64,000 nucleotides of DNA from Methanosarcina sp. MSH10X1 (GTDB taxonomy: Archaea > Halobacteriota > Methanosarcinia > Methanosarcinales > Methanosarcinaceae). Numbering within the stretch: the stretch's first letter is position 1; every line of letters begins with the position of its first letter. Positions 19,690-29,940 of the stretch are shown piece by piece. The notes under the pieces are model-generated. The model made no database searches, was not told the DNA's origin, and worked only from the letters and a program-made list of their open reading frames with translations. The DNA is taken from NCBI RefSeq assembly GCF_004099695.1, contig NZ_SCHL01000012.1:19960-83959 (forward strand), read 5' to 3'. Position numbers and translations under genes: made by a program.

Positions 19690-19809
19690 TTACTGGTTGA
19701 TAGTATCAACAATATCATTCTCTTCAGCATTAATCTCACGTACTTCCCGATCCCAGTATTACTCACATATCTCTTTTGTGGGCATTTTCTTAACTGTTAA
19801 ATCATTCAT
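19690..19809 (-). pseudogene. Possible broken small ORF
   Basis: On the minus strand a 40-codon frame starts M-N-D-L-T-V-K-K-M-P and continues after one in-frame TAA (codon 17) as Y-W-D-R-E-V-R-E-I-N-A-E to a final stop. Amino-acid composition is protein-like, unlike the surrounding repeats. It could be a remnant of a small gene or chance; no family recognised. Confidence 0.2.
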
Positions 19810-19920
19810 AATAAGTCGGTGCTTCTGGACTCTTCTGAAATGCCATTAAGACGGTTATCCGGTAATTTAGCAGTTATAATCCATAAGTCTTTTAAATAAA
19901 ATTGGTTTTACTTTATCCAT

Positions 19921-21123
19921 ATGAATGAGCAGGGTCTTTCTGAGAACGAGATATTTTCCTATCTGGAAAATGTAAAGTCAGAAGATACGGATTACTATAA
20001 GGTTCTGAGTTCGATGTGCACTCACCCGCATAAGATCGCGGTTGAGGCTCACAGACTTTTTATTGAAGCTAACCTGGGTGACCTGGGACTCTTTGCTGGT
20101 GCTCACAGGCTGGAAAGAGAAGTAGTCGGAATGCTTGGAGAACTTCTTCATGCTCAATCTGTTGATACTCAGTCTGTTAAAATTCCTTCCGGAGAATCCT
20201 GTGAGAATACAGTCTGCGGCTATCTCACAACAGGAGGTACGGAATCCAATATCCAGGCTGTCAGGGGTATGAAAAACCTTGTAGAAGCTGGCGGGAAAAA
20301 CTCAGGGGAAATTCCCAATATAGTTATTCCCGAATCAGCTCATTTCTCATTTGACAAGGTTGCAAATATGATGGGCATTGAGGTTAAAAGAGCTCTTCTG
20401 GATTCCGAATTTAAAGTGGATACCGCATCTGTGGAAAGTCTGATAGATGCAAATACCATCGGACTCGTAGGGATAGCAGGCAATACAGAATTCGGTCAGA
20501 TAGATCCTATTGAGGAACTTGCAAAGCTTGCTCTTGATAATGAGCTTTTCCTTCACATTGATGCAGCTTTTGGAGGGTTTGTGATCCCATTCCTTGAAAA
20601 CCCGCAACCTTTCGATTTCAAAGTTCCGGGCGTTACTTCCATTGCAATAGACCCTCATAAGATGGGACTTTCCACAATTCCGTCAGGTGCCCTATTATTC
20701 AGATCTCCTTCTTTTCTGGATTCCCTCAAGGTAAACACTCCGTACCTTACAACAAAGGCACAGTTTACTCTTACAGGTACCCGGAGCGGGGCTTCAGCTG
20801 CTGCCACATATGCTGTTATGAAACACCTGGGCCGTGAAGGATATCGAAAAAATGTACAGTATTGCATGCAGCTTACATCAAAACTGGTTGAAGAAGCTCG
20901 AAAACTCGGGTTCGAACCTCTAATCGAACCCGTAATGAATGTAGTTGCCCTGAGAGTTCCAAGCCCTGACCTTGTGCGAGAGCGACTCCTGAGAAAATTC
21001 GGCTGGAATGTTTCAATAACCCGTAACCCCAGATCTCTCCGTCTTGTTCTAATGCCCCACAACACCCCTCAGGACGTTGGAGAGTTTCTACAAGATCTGG
21101 AAAAAGTAACGGCAGAATTTTAA
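19921..21123 (+). CDS. mfnA: L-tyrosine/L-aspartate decarboxylase MfnA
   Basis: 400-aa PLP enzyme of the group II decarboxylase family. In methanogens MfnA makes tyramine for methanofuran; homologues can also make beta-alanine from aspartate for CoA. PLP-binding Lys is in D-P-H-K-M near residue 245; the T-G-G-T-E-S-N phosphate-binding motif is near 102 and H-I-D-A-A-F-G-G near 217. Length fits the archaeal family. A TATA-like TTTTAAATA sits about 30 bases before the ATG with no ribosome binding site, suggesting a leaderless or very short-leader mRNA. First gene right of the origin. Confidence 0.93.
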   Translation: MNEQGLSENEIFSYLENVKSEDTDYYKVLSSMCTHPHKIAVEAHRLFIEANLGDLGLFAGAHRLEREVVGMLGELLHAQSVDTQSVKIPSGESCENTVCGYLTTGGTESNIQAVRGMKNLVEAGGKNSGEIPNIVIPESAHFSFDKVANMMGIEVKRALLDSEFKVDTASVESLIDANTIGLVGIAGNTEFGQIDPIEELAKLALDNELFLHIDAAFGGFVIPFLENPQPFDFKVPGVTSIAIDPHKMGLSTIPSGALLFRSPSFLDSLKVNTPYLTTKAQFTLTGTRSGASAAATYAVMKHLGREGYRKNVQYCMQLTSKLVEEARKLGFEPLIEPVMNVVALRVPSPDLVRERLLRKFGWNVSITRNPRSLRLVLMPHNTPQDVGEFLQDLEKVTAEF

Positions 21124-21830
21124 AATCTTACTTTCTTTTGTCTCATTTCCCTTAAATTCGCTTCTCTTCCTTAATATTTAAATACTTACTTACTTATTTT
21201 CCTAAATCTTGATTTACTTACTTTCCCTAAATCTTGATTTACTTATTTTCCTAAATCTCGATTTACTTATTTTCCTAAATCTCGATTTACTTATTTTCCT
21301 AAATCTCGATTTACTTATTTTTCTTTAATATTTATTTACTTACTTATACTAATTCCCGACTAATTTAATAATCACGTACAAGCAAATATGTATAATATTA
21401 TCTCCAAATAATAGATGGATATTGTTGTCAAACAATAGTGATGTAACTATTTTATGAGGGAACATATACAAAGAGACCTCATGAGTGAAGGTTACAAAGC
21501 GGCTTTATCAGGAACATTTATCAGGGACTCTATTAAGAATATTTAGCATGAAAATTTGAGATAAGAATCAGAAGAATTTATGAACAGAATTAGGGTAATC
21601 TGTTAGCAGAACTACCGACAAATTTCGATTTCCTGTAAGTTATGCCTTCTGCTAGACTTTGGAATTGATATCTAAGTTCCAGTTTGAGGTCAAGATTTAT
21701 AATATATAAATTCATAACTTAATAAAGATATAATAGGCCAAAGTTTCTTGAAGCCATTTAGAATTGATTCACATTCAGCGCTTAACCGTAAATTCAATTT
21801 TATATAAATAAAAATGGGGGTATTTATTTC
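21124..21830. other. 707-base spacer
   Basis: Contains a 24-base tandem repeat at 21191-21320, then AT-rich sequence with no gene. A TATA element (TTTTATATAAAT, 21797-21808) and GGGGGT near 21814 precede the next gene. Confidence 0.45.
21191..21320. repeat. 24-base tandem repeat
   Basis: About five copies of ACTTATTTTCCTAAATCTCG plus ATTT, drifting in the first copies. Confidence 0.8.
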
Positions 21831-22925
21831 ATGAAATCGTCATTGAAAATCGGAAGTGTGATGGGTATACCTATCAAGCTGCACATAACTTTTCTTCTCA
21901 TACTGCCCATATTCGCTTATGTGTTTGCAATCAACCCACAGCCTTTCGGTTTTAGGGGAGTTGAGCCGGCTATCACAAAGTATTCACTTTCAGTCCTGAC
22001 CGCTATCCTGCTTTTTGCTTCAATCGTCTTACATGAGCTCGCGCACTCATACATGGCAATGCGCTATGGGGTCAAGATTGAGAGCATCACTCTCTTCCTA
22101 TTTGGGGGTGTATCAGCTATGGAAGAGATGCCCAGGAAACCAGGGGAGGAGGCGAAGATGGCTTCTGCGGGTCCTCTTACAAGCCTTGTAATAGGTTTTG
22201 TTTGCCTGTTTATATATGGAAACCTGATTTCCCCTAACCCGGCACTTTCTCAAAATCCGGTATACCTCACTATCTGGATTCTTGGGGTTATGAACCTTGT
22301 ACTCGGAATCTTCAATCTGCTGCCTGCTTTTCCAATGGACGGGGGTAGAGTGCTTCGTTCATTCTACGCAAGAAGAATGTCCTATGTAAAAGCTACTCAG
22401 AGTGCAGCATCCGTGGGGAAATTCTTTGCTATTCTTATGGCAATTTTCGGGATTCTCATAGGCAATCTCTGGTTCCCTCTTATTGCGCTCTTTATCTATG
22501 TCGGCGCATCCGAAGAGGAACGTTCTACACGGGCTGAGGTAACGCTCGAAAATATCTTTGTCAGGGATATTATGACCAGAGATGTGGTATCAGTCAGTCC
22601 TTCCATGAATGTTGAAGACCTGGTCAAATTCATGTTTGAAAAGAAACATATGGGATACCCTGTGATGGAAGGGGACAGCTTAAAAGGAGTAGTAACATTT
22701 ACCGATATCCAGAAGGTCCCGTACGTCGATCGCCCAGTATCCCAGGTCTCGGATATCATGAGCAGAAATATTATCTCGGTACCTCCGGACGCACAGGCAA
22801 GCGATGTTCTGAGACTGGTTACATCTAAAAATATCGGAAGGGTCATGGTCATTGACAATGGATCAGTCGTAGGCATTCTTTCAAGAACGGATCTGGTACG
22901 GATCTTGAGACTCCGGTCAGAGTAA
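21831..22925 (+). CDS. Site-2-type membrane metalloprotease with CBS pair (M50B)
   Basis: 364 aa. Intramembrane zinc protease: zinc motif H-E-L-A-H near residue 68 and the second motif N-L-L-P-A-F-P-M-D-G-G near 162. Together these provide two His and the Asp ligand. Transmembrane helices are predicted by eye at about 15-35, 50-72, 105-130, 140-160 and 195-220. A CBS pair at about 240-360 faces the cytosol. This is the classic archaeal S2P architecture whose Methanocaldococcus member was solved structurally. The CBS module probably gates activity by nucleotide binding. Substrate unknown. Confidence 0.92.
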   Translation: MKSSLKIGSVMGIPIKLHITFLLILPIFAYVFAINPQPFGFRGVEPAITKYSLSVLTAILLFASIVLHELAHSYMAMRYGVKIESITLFLFGGVSAMEEMPRKPGEEAKMASAGPLTSLVIGFVCLFIYGNLISPNPALSQNPVYLTIWILGVMNLVLGIFNLLPAFPMDGGRVLRSFYARRMSYVKATQSAASVGKFFAILMAIFGILIGNLWFPLIALFIYVGASEEERSTRAEVTLENIFVRDIMTRDVVSVSPSMNVEDLVKFMFEKKHMGYPVMEGDSLKGVVTFTDIQKVPYVDRPVSQVSDIMSRNIISVPPDAQASDVLRLVTSKNIGRVMVIDNGSVVGILSRTDLVRILRLRSE

Positions 22926-23564
22926 TATCATAAAGTCTCTGAATTAAAGATGGTTCTTAAGGTGAATTTATTATAAGGGAAGACATCAAAAATGAATTCA
23001 TCAAAAGGATCATCATTCTGACCTATCAAAAAGTCTTTCTTTCAGAAGAGTTACGAATAGGAAAGAAAATTATTAAAATAGAGTAAAATTATTAAAACGG
23101 GTTAAAATTATTAAAATGGATTCAAATTATTAAAACTGATTTCCATCAAAAGTTATTTTTATTAAAAGATACTACTTTCTTAAGTTATTTATAAACCGGG
23201 CTTGCCAGAAATATATAAATAAAGTATTACGTAATTTATAAAGAATTATATAAAATAAAGACTATAGAATAACGTGATTTATAAAAAATTATATAAAATA
23301 AGGATTATAGAATATGGGGTAAAACCTGAAGGCAACAAAATATAAATCCCTTACAGATAATTACAACCAGTTAATTATCTGCTTATCGCTAAGTTGTCTT
23401 ATAGCCTGGTTGTTTTATGTGAACGATAGCCTGGTTATTTTACGTGAAAATTATAGCTTGATAATTTTATGTGAAGAGCTTAATTATTCATGCGATTAAA
23501 TGCAATCCTTCAGTAATGTATTCTCACGCACCACTTTTAACTCGTCGCAGCAGAGAGATTAACA
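22926..23564. other. 639-base AT-rich spacer with short repeats
   Basis: Three small repeat families: an ATTAAAA-type unit of ~19 bases (23066-23138), two copies of a ~55-base AT-rich segment (23229-23318), and three copies of an ATAGCCTGGTT-TTTTA-GTGAA unit (23400-23475). No gene seen. Confidence 0.5.
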
Positions 23565-25100
23565 ATGAACAAACCTGAAATTACAGATTCTCAGGACAAG
23601 GACCCTGACTACAATTTTCATAGTTCATCTCAGGAGTCAATATATTCTATGGACAAACTTGTGACAGAATCCGCAGAAAACTCCATTTCTGTAGGAAAGT
23701 CTAAAATTTCTGATTATTCAATTAATGTGCCGGAGGAAGACGAAATTTCTGTACCGGCACCTGGAATCGAAGCTGGAGAACTTGAAACAAAGCTTGACAT
23801 AAGTTCCGAACTCATTGCAGAACCCATTCCTGATTCGGTATCTAAAGTTTCAGTTTCTTCGCCTTCCCGGTTACCAGACGGTCTTCAGGCTGAATACCAA
23901 CCGTCAAAAATCGTGCTTATAGGGACAGCCCACGTTTCGGAAAAGAGTGTTGCTGAGGTCAAGGCTGCTATAAGGAATCTGAAACCCGACATTGTAGCTG
24001 TCGAACTTTGCAGGGGACGGTACGATGCCCTGAAGGGTAATGTGCAGGAAAAGCAGGTTCCTATAAAGGAAATTCTCACTGAAGGCAAGGTTTACTATTA
24101 TATCATTCACTGGCTGCTTGCCTATGTGCAGAAAAAGATCGGTGACGACATGGGTGTAAAACCCGGAGCCGAGATGCTTTCCGCGATCGAGGAGGCAGAG
24201 TCCGTAGGGGCTAAAGTCGCATTAATTGATCGGGATATCCAGGTAACTCTTCAGCGTTTCTGGGGAAAAATGAAATTCCTGGAAAAAATTAAGATGGTTG
24301 GCTCCCTCCTGGGCGGTCTGATAGGTGTAGGAAAAGGAACCGAGATCGATATCGATCAAATCACAGAAAATGACGTCGTGACTGCCCTTGTAAGTGAGCT
24401 CAGAGGTTTTGCCCCAACTGCAGCTGAAGTCCTCATTGATGAGCGGGACGCATATCTCGCAGGAAGCATCTTGAGGGTTGCGGCAGGTGGAAACAAAACG
24501 ATCGTGGTGGTAATCGGAGCCGGGCACAAATCCGGGGTACTTAATTATCTCAGGAATCCGAAAAGTGTTCCTCCTCAGGATAGCCTTATGCAAATTCCAA
24601 AGAAGCGCGTAGGCGTTGGAAAAGTTCTTGGCTTTGCTTTTGTCGGCCTTATAGTCGGATTCTTTTTCCTGCTGCTTCTTTCCGGCATTGATCTGAATAC
24701 TCTTTTGATAGCTTTCGGGTGGTGGTTCATTATTACCGGAACCCTGAGCGCAGCGGGAACTCTGCTTGCAGGAGGGCATCCTTACTCAGTTTTGACTGCC
24801 TTTTCGGTTGCCTGGCTGACAACTCTGCACCCTCTAATTGCCGCAGGCTGGTTTGCTGGCCTAGTAGAAGCAAGACAGCGAAATCCTACCACTGCAGACA
24901 TAAAAGCCCTGGCAGGAATAGAAACTTTCAGTGAGATGTTCAAAAACAGGTTTATGCGAGTTCTTCTTGTCGCAAGCTTTGCAAATATAGGAAGTATGAC
25001 AGGAACTTTCGTTGCAGCTTATTTAATGATGGATAAATTTGCCCCAATGGATGTTATTCTCGATGCTTTCCATGCCGGGTTAAATGCAATTGGACTTTGA
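23565..25100 (+). CDS. traB: TraB/PrgY-family membrane protein
   Basis: 511 aa. The first ~110 residues are acidic and Ser-rich, probably disordered. The TraB domain follows: G-T-A-H-V-S near 124, D-I-V-A-V-E-L-C near 145, I-D-R-D-I-Q near 220, D-E-R-D-A near 285 and V-I-G-A-G-H near 310. The GxxH and Glu positions resemble the Tiki/TraB metalloprotease fold. The C-terminal ~170 residues hold about four to five membrane helices. Bacterial PrgY/TraB inhibits peptide pheromone activity; the archaeal substrate is unknown. A peptidase role is inferred from the fold. Confidence 0.85.
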   Translation: MNKPEITDSQDKDPDYNFHSSSQESIYSMDKLVTESAENSISVGKSKISDYSINVPEEDEISVPAPGIEAGELETKLDISSELIAEPIPDSVSKVSVSSPSRLPDGLQAEYQPSKIVLIGTAHVSEKSVAEVKAAIRNLKPDIVAVELCRGRYDALKGNVQEKQVPIKEILTEGKVYYYIIHWLLAYVQKKIGDDMGVKPGAEMLSAIEEAESVGAKVALIDRDIQVTLQRFWGKMKFLEKIKMVGSLLGGLIGVGKGTEIDIDQITENDVVTALVSELRGFAPTAAEVLIDERDAYLAGSILRVAAGGNKTIVVVIGAGHKSGVLNYLRNPKSVPPQDSLMQIPKKRVGVGKVLGFAFVGLIVGFFFLLLLSGIDLNTLLIAFGWWFIITGTLSAAGTLLAGGHPYSVLTAFSVAWLTTLHPLIAAGWFAGLVEARQRNPTTADIKALAGIETFSEMFKNRFMRVLLVASFANIGSMTGTFVAAYLMMDKFAPMDVILDAFHAGLNAIGL

Positions 25101-26019
25101 AGGGTTTCTATAAGGCTTTAGAAATCAATAAAATTCTGGAAATTCAGTAAAATTTCAAAGGTTTTATTAGACTTTAAAGGTTCCAGTAACCTTTGTTTTT
25201 TGAGAATCCTTCTGGACCAGGTTCCTTTTTTCCGTTCATTCTTTATTTTATTTTTTCCATTCATTTCTTCACTTTATTTATTCCATTCATTTCTTCATTT
25301 TATTTATTCCATTCATTCTTCACTTTATTTATTCCATTCATTCTTCATTTTATTTATTCCATTCATTCTTCACTTTATTTATTCCATTCATTCTTCACTT
25401 TATTTATTCCATTCATTCTTTACTTTCATTCATTCTTTATTTTGTTTTTTCCTTCTTCTTTTATTATACTCCCCCTACCTTCTTTCGAGCCTTTTCATTA
25501 CTATTTTTTCTTTACGAATAGCATTTTTCATTTTCTAAAAAAGCATCTGGTAGTGTGTACGATCCACTGCCAGTTGTGCCTGCAACTACAAAGAAGAGAG
25601 TTGTCAGAATGAGATCTATAAATAATTGGTTCCTGTTCGGTTCAGAGTTTCACTCCCAGTTTATCTCCGTATAATTTGGGAAATTGGCTCCTCTGAGTGT
25701 AAAGTTAAATAAATTTGCTTCCCGTCACTTGATCTCTAAGCGACTTGATTTTTAAGGCAGATCTTTCTTTAAACAAATTGTTTTTAGAAATTAATTTCAT
25801 CCAGAAAATAAAAAGTTTTGTTAAAAGAACAGTTGAATGTTGAATATAAAAAGGAAAAAACAAGCTTGAATATGAGAAAGAATAAGCTTGAATGCGAAAA
25901 AATGTCACTAATCAAAAATGATGGTGAAAAAAGCCAGGTAAACTGAAAGTGAAGGAACATTGAGCTGATTAAAGAGATAAAATGGAAAAATAATGCAAAA
26001 TAAATAAAAATGATTGAGC
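25101..26019. other. 919-base spacer between convergent traB and ftr
   Basis: Left half is the T-rich 25-base repeat array; right half is A-rich with no gene. Long frames over the repeats are Phe/Ile/Ser strings and not genes. Confidence 0.55.
25245..25445. repeat. 25-base tandem repeat
   Basis: About seven copies of TTCATTCTTCACTTTATTTA plus TTCCA downstream of traB. C/T exchanges distinguish the copies. Confidence 0.85.
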
Positions 26020-26913
26020 TCAGAAGAGCTCGTGCAATTTAAACTGATATTTCCCAAGCTTTCCACCGTAGTTTCCTGCGGAAATTTTCTTAATGCCCGG
26101 GACAGTTACAGCAGCTTTGATTCCTGCTTTCATGGAGGCTTTTATACTTTCCTCATCAAGCCCGTTGATAACGATTTCATAAATAGCATTGACGTCTGAA
26201 GGGACTTCGGTGTTCTCGACTTTGTCCTTTATGGAGGGGCAGAATTTCTCATTAGCAGTAGCTTTCAGGAATTTATATTTGTTTGCGCCGGATTTGGATC
26301 CGCTGGCTACAATTCCGCCAGGGAAGGGAGTAATTGTGCCTTCAAGTTCTGTAATTGCGTCAACAGCAGCTTCGGCTGCAGTTAGGGCGCTCATCTGGGA
26401 ATCCCCGAAGATGAAGAAGTTCCCGCCTGCAATTCCAGCAACAGCGCCTATATTATCCTCGGTCAGGAAATCCCCTTCCATGATTGGAACTTTATATATC
26501 TTGCGGCCTGCAATGTCGGTCTCGGACTCCATGCCATCTGCGAAGAACTTAAGTTTAAAGCCTACATTAAACTGTTTTTCAGCTTCAGGAAGCGCATTGA
26601 AGACTGCAGTTGTAGGGGCTGTAAGTACACACTGTCCAATTCTTTCTAGTAACTGCTCTTCAAGAGCTTCGTATTTGAAAGTGCAGATCTGGATATAAAC
26701 TCCAGGTCTCCCATCAGGGGTTTCGCTGGGACTTGCTAATCTCTCGATTCCTGCTTCTGCGGGACACATTATAACAGATGTAGCAAAGCCTGTAGCTTCA
26801 GTAGCTGCCACAAGAGCCCAGCGCTTTGTAGCAGCTGTTATGAGCACCCTTGCAATCTTGATCGGAAACGCTTCTGCATAAGTATCTTCAATTTCTACTC
26901 CATTGATTTCCAT
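26020..26913 (-). CDS. ftr: Formylmethanofuran:H4MPT formyltransferase
   Basis: 297 aa, the normal size of Ftr. Transfers the formyl group from formylmethanofuran to tetrahydromethanopterin (or tetrahydrosarcinapterin) in the second step of CO2 reduction, and in reverse during methyl oxidation. Recognised from the N-terminal I-E-D-T-Y-A-E-A-F block, T-G-F-A-T-S-V-I-M-C-P-A-E-A-G near 40, G-G-N-F-F-I-F near 180 and the C-terminal G-N-Y-G-G-K-L-G. Cytosolic homotetramer. Monocistronic by position; an upstream spacer of 717 bases separates it from cheD. Confidence 0.97.
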   Translation of the reverse strand: MEINGVEIEDTYAEAFPIKIARVLITAATKRWALVAATEATGFATSVIMCPAEAGIERLASPSETPDGRPGVYIQICTFKYEALEEQLLERIGQCVLTAPTTAVFNALPEAEKQFNVGFKLKFFADGMESETDIAGRKIYKVPIMEGDFLTEDNIGAVAGIAGGNFFIFGDSQMSALTAAEAAVDAITELEGTITPFPGGIVASGSKSGANKYKFLKATANEKFCPSIKDKVENTEVPSDVNAIYEIVINGLDEESIKASMKAGIKAAVTVPGIKKISAGNYGGKLGKYQFKLHELF

Positions 26914-27630
26914 AAAGATCCCTCGTTTACTTATTATTACATTTGAAGCCGGTTTGTAAATAGGCAGGTTTGATTTTTCCCTGCTTAATCACTTATTAAG
27001 CTCTCAGAACTTTCCAGATACCTTACAGAATAACATAGAATATAGCATTTACTCAGAGTTCTGCTCAAAGAGCTTTATAGTGCTGTTCAGAGTTTTGCTC
27101 CGAGAATTCCAGAATGCTGTTCAGAGTTTTACTCCGAGAATTCCAGAATGCTGTTCAGAGTGCTATTCAAGGTATATTTAATGTATATTTGAAGGCAGCA
27201 GAGTGCACTTAGATTAATACCTGGAGTGCATTTAAAGTGTGCTCAAAGTATTGATGGAATTATACTAGAGTGCGCTCAAAATGTACCTAAAATATACTCA
27301 CAATATTACCTAAAGTGCTATTTAGCCTCAGAATTAGCCTCAGACATGCATTTAATGTTTTATAATACTTTTATTTCTTCTGCTTACTCAGGGGGCTAAT
27401 AATGGGAATTATAATGGTCAATTATAATATTTATGTCAAATATATAATTTTTGACAGAAAAGATAAAGGAATAAAAGTGATTTAATTAATAGTTTCCAAA
27501 ATATTCTCAATAAAACTTCGATAATATCCAGGCAAGTAGAAATTCATTAAGTAAAATAGATTAAATAAAAACGGATTAAGTAAAACAGATCAAACTCAAA
27601 GACAGACTAAGTCAAAAGCAGACTAACATT
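26914..27630. other. 717-base spacer upstream of ftr
   Basis: Holds a 34-base repeat (27082-27160) and AT-rich DNA with degenerate AGTGC-rich repeats (27020-27350). No gene. The ftr promoter should lie just right of 26913. Confidence 0.45.
27082..27160. repeat. 34-base direct repeat
   Basis: Two full copies and a partial third of GCTGTTCAGAGTTTTGCTCC followed by GAGAATTCCAGAAT. Confidence 0.85.
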
Positions 27631-28110
27631 TCAAATTATCTTATCCCCTCTCAAAATTGTTCTTATCAGGAGGTCACCAGTGGAGGTATCAAGGGTTACT
27701 GTGCGTCCATAATTTTTCCCGGTATCCTCAGCTACAATTGATATTTCAAGCCTTTCCAGGGTCTTTCTGGCCAATTCAATATTTCTCTCACCTATATTCA
27801 TATTCCGATTTTCAAACATATGCGCTCCTCCCACAAGCTTCGCTTCAAGCCTTTTTCTGGATGAGCCTTTTTTCACGATCTCACCTGCAAGATATTCTAT
27901 CCCGGAATCCGTATATTTCAAAGGATTTTCTTTTATTCGTGCGTTACTTATACTCGGAAGCATTGCATGGACAAGCCCTCCTATCCTTTCCCGCCTATCA
28001 TAGAGTGCTATACCCACACATGAGCCTAATCCGTAGGTTTTAATTTTCACCGGGCTCCTGGCTAATGCATAGGCTCCTATTCCCACTATAATTAATTTTG
28101 AGTCGGTCAC
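27631..28110 (-). CDS. cheD: Chemoreceptor glutamine deamidase CheD
   Basis: 159 aa. Deamidates receptor glutamines and, with CheC, forms a feedback loop on CheY-P. Catalytic Cys in G-L-G-S-C-V-G near residue 31, His in G-L-V-H-A-M-L-P near 48 and Thr in K-Y-T-D-S-G near 66 are all present, so it should be active. Last gene of the minus-strand chemotaxis set, 98 bases after cheC. Confidence 0.94.
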   Translation of the reverse strand: MTDSKLIIVGIGAYALARSPVKIKTYGLGSCVGIALYDRRERIGGLVHAMLPSISNARIKENPLKYTDSGIEYLAGEIVKKGSSRKRLEAKLVGGAHMFENRNMNIGERNIELARKTLERLEISIVAEDTGKNYGRTVTLDTSTGDLLIRTILRGDKII

Positions 28111-28208
28111 CTTGAAAAAGCCTCCTGATTTCGAAAACTTCCGAGTTTAAGATCTCCTGGTTAAAAACGGCCCTTCTTGATAAATATTTAAGCAACTCCG
28201 ATCTCCGA

Positions 28209-28847
28209 TCAGGCAGATTTCCGTGGAAATATTTCATCAATTCTTTTTAAAATGTATTCCAGGGAAGCAGGATCAAACAGAGTCAAAACATTTCCGTAAA
28301 TCTTCTCTTCTTTTATCAGGAACTCTGCATCAAGCAGAAGGGCAAAATCTGTCTTACAGCTCATTTCCGTAAGCACAGAATTCAGGATAGAGCCGAACAT
28401 ATCATACACCGTATAGGGTGTGGAAATCAGAATATTGAGGCCCAGAAACGTCGAAAGCGCAGTTACATAAGTTCCTGCCAGGATGTGGCTGACTTCTTCT
28501 ATCAAAGACCTGCTTATGGTATCAACCGAATCTATTCCTCTATCCTCGCCCGAAAGAATTATAGAAAGGTTTTTTACGCTCTTTTCAGGAAAGAAGATCA
28601 GGATATATCCGCTCAGATCTTTTTCAATATGCATAAATGACCCCAGAACCGGGAATTCCGAAATGCCTGTTATCTTAGGAATATTTTCAATTAGCTCAAA
28701 TTTTGCGCCCAGAACCCTTGTCTGAACCAGGTTATTTGTTAGCTTATAGAGGGAAGTCGCCGAATTCCCTATTCCGATATTTTCAAGCTCTCTCAGAGCC
28801 CCATATTCATATTCACGTAAATTCTTTAGGTTCTTACCCTCTTCCAT
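28209..28847 (-). CDS. cheC: CheY-P phosphatase CheC
   Basis: 212 aa. Dephosphorylates CheY-P and binds CheD. CheC carries two active-site helices with an E-x-x-N motif. The first is intact (R-E-L-E-N-I-G-I-G-N near residue 16). The second reads E-E-V-S-H-I-L-A-G, with His replacing the expected Asn, so only one site may be fully active. Overlaps the cheR stop region by 14 bases, implying translational coupling. Confidence 0.92.
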   Translation of the reverse strand: MEEGKNLKNLREYEYGALRELENIGIGNSATSLYKLTNNLVQTRVLGAKFELIENIPKITGISEFPVLGSFMHIEKDLSGYILIFFPEKSVKNLSIILSGEDRGIDSVDTISRSLIEEVSHILAGTYVTALSTFLGLNILISTPYTVYDMFGSILNSVLTEMSCKTDFALLLDAEFLIKEEKIYGNVLTLFDPASLEYILKRIDEIFPRKSA

Positions 28848-29784
28848 AAATATCCCTTGAGATTTCTTTTATGTAAAGGCGCTCTCTTGCATTATAAGGT
28901 CTAAATAAACTGGATGCAGACCCAAGCAGGGTTTCGGACTTCCCTATTACAAAAAATCCTCCTTTTTCGAGAGCCTGGTAGAAATTAAGCTGCAATCGTT
29001 CCTGAATTTCCTTTTTAAAATATATCATCACATTTCGGCAGACAATAATATCAAACCGATCAATTCTTGTGCCTGAAATCAGGTCGTGATGTTTAAAATG
29101 TGTTATATTTTTCAGCTCGTCTATTACCTGATACGCATCTCCCTGTTTCAAAAAATAGCGCTCTCTTATGTTCGGATCAAGATTTTTAAGTGAATTTTCA
29201 TTATAAACACCTCTCCTGGCTTTCTCCAGACTTTGAGTATCAATATCCGTACCTGTAATTCTTATTCTATACTTATTAAAATCGGAATTAAGGACTCTGT
29301 GCAGCAGGATAGCAAGGGAATAGGCTTCTTCTCCCGCTGCACAGCCAGCACTCCAGATACGGATTGATCGGACTAATGACTCGGGTTTGCATTTAATAAT
29401 AAAGGGAATGATCTCTTTTTCGATTATCCTGAAGGTTTCGGGATTTCGGAAAAATTCACTGACATTTACAGTAAGAGTGTCAACAAGAAACTCATATTCC
29501 TGAGGATTTCTCTTCAAAAGTTTCAAGTAAGCTCCGTAACTCTCGGAATTGGTGGCTCGAACGCGTACGTTAATTCTTCGCCTGAAATGAGCTTCCTTAT
29601 AGTGCTCACAGTTAAAGCCTGTGTTTCCAGTAATAATTTTCTTTAACAGCTCAAACCCCAGATCTTCTTCCAGGTTCCGACCTGTTTCTGATCCTCTGTT
29701 CATCTCTCTCTTTATTTCATTATTGTCTGCTTTTCTAACCGGATCGTTACCCTTGTCTGCTTTTCTAACCGGATCGTTACCCAT
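28834..29784 (-). CDS. cheR: MCP glutamate methyltransferase CheR
   Basis: 316 aa. SAM-dependent methylation of receptor glutamates. N-terminal helical domain up to about 115, then the Rossmann domain with A-G-C-A-A-G-E-E-A-Y-S near 148 (SAM loop), D-I-D near 182 and C-R-N-V-M-I-Y-F near 250. The first ~25 residues contain a direct repeat of G-N-D-P-V-R-K-A-D (a 27-base DNA repeat), which is unlikely to be functional. The true start may be the later Met in E-M-N-R-G-S. The neighbouring MCP lacks an NWETF-type tether, so CheR must reach it directly. Confidence 0.93.
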   Translation of the reverse strand: MGNDPVRKADKGNDPVRKADNNEIKREMNRGSETGRNLEEDLGFELLKKIITGNTGFNCEHYKEAHFRRRINVRVRATNSESYGAYLKLLKRNPQEYEFLVDTLTVNVSEFFRNPETFRIIEKEIIPFIIKCKPESLVRSIRIWSAGCAAGEEAYSLAILLHRVLNSDFNKYRIRITGTDIDTQSLEKARRGVYNENSLKNLDPNIRERYFLKQGDAYQVIDELKNITHFKHHDLISGTRIDRFDIIVCRNVMIYFKKEIQERLQLNFYQALEKGGFFVIGKSETLLGSASSLFRPYNARERLYIKEISRDIYGRG

Positions 29785-29940
29785 TTCTTCACCGACAGCT
29801 TTTTTACACAGGCATTTTTGTCTATTATGACATTTTTTCGTTTTATGAATTTTTCATGATTTGCAGAATTCTTTCTTTTTACAAATTTCTGTCCATTACA
29901 GTCTTCTGCCTGCTCTGGAGTCGTTTTGTCTCTTAATATT

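Noticed and set aside
25193..25612. Overlapping frames over the 25-base repeat after traB
   Set aside because: Two frames are open over the same repeat, a sign of repeat structure rather than coding.
28040..28240. 66-aa frame between cheC and cheD
   Set aside because: Overlaps both genes, no domain, and the spacer is short; likely chance.
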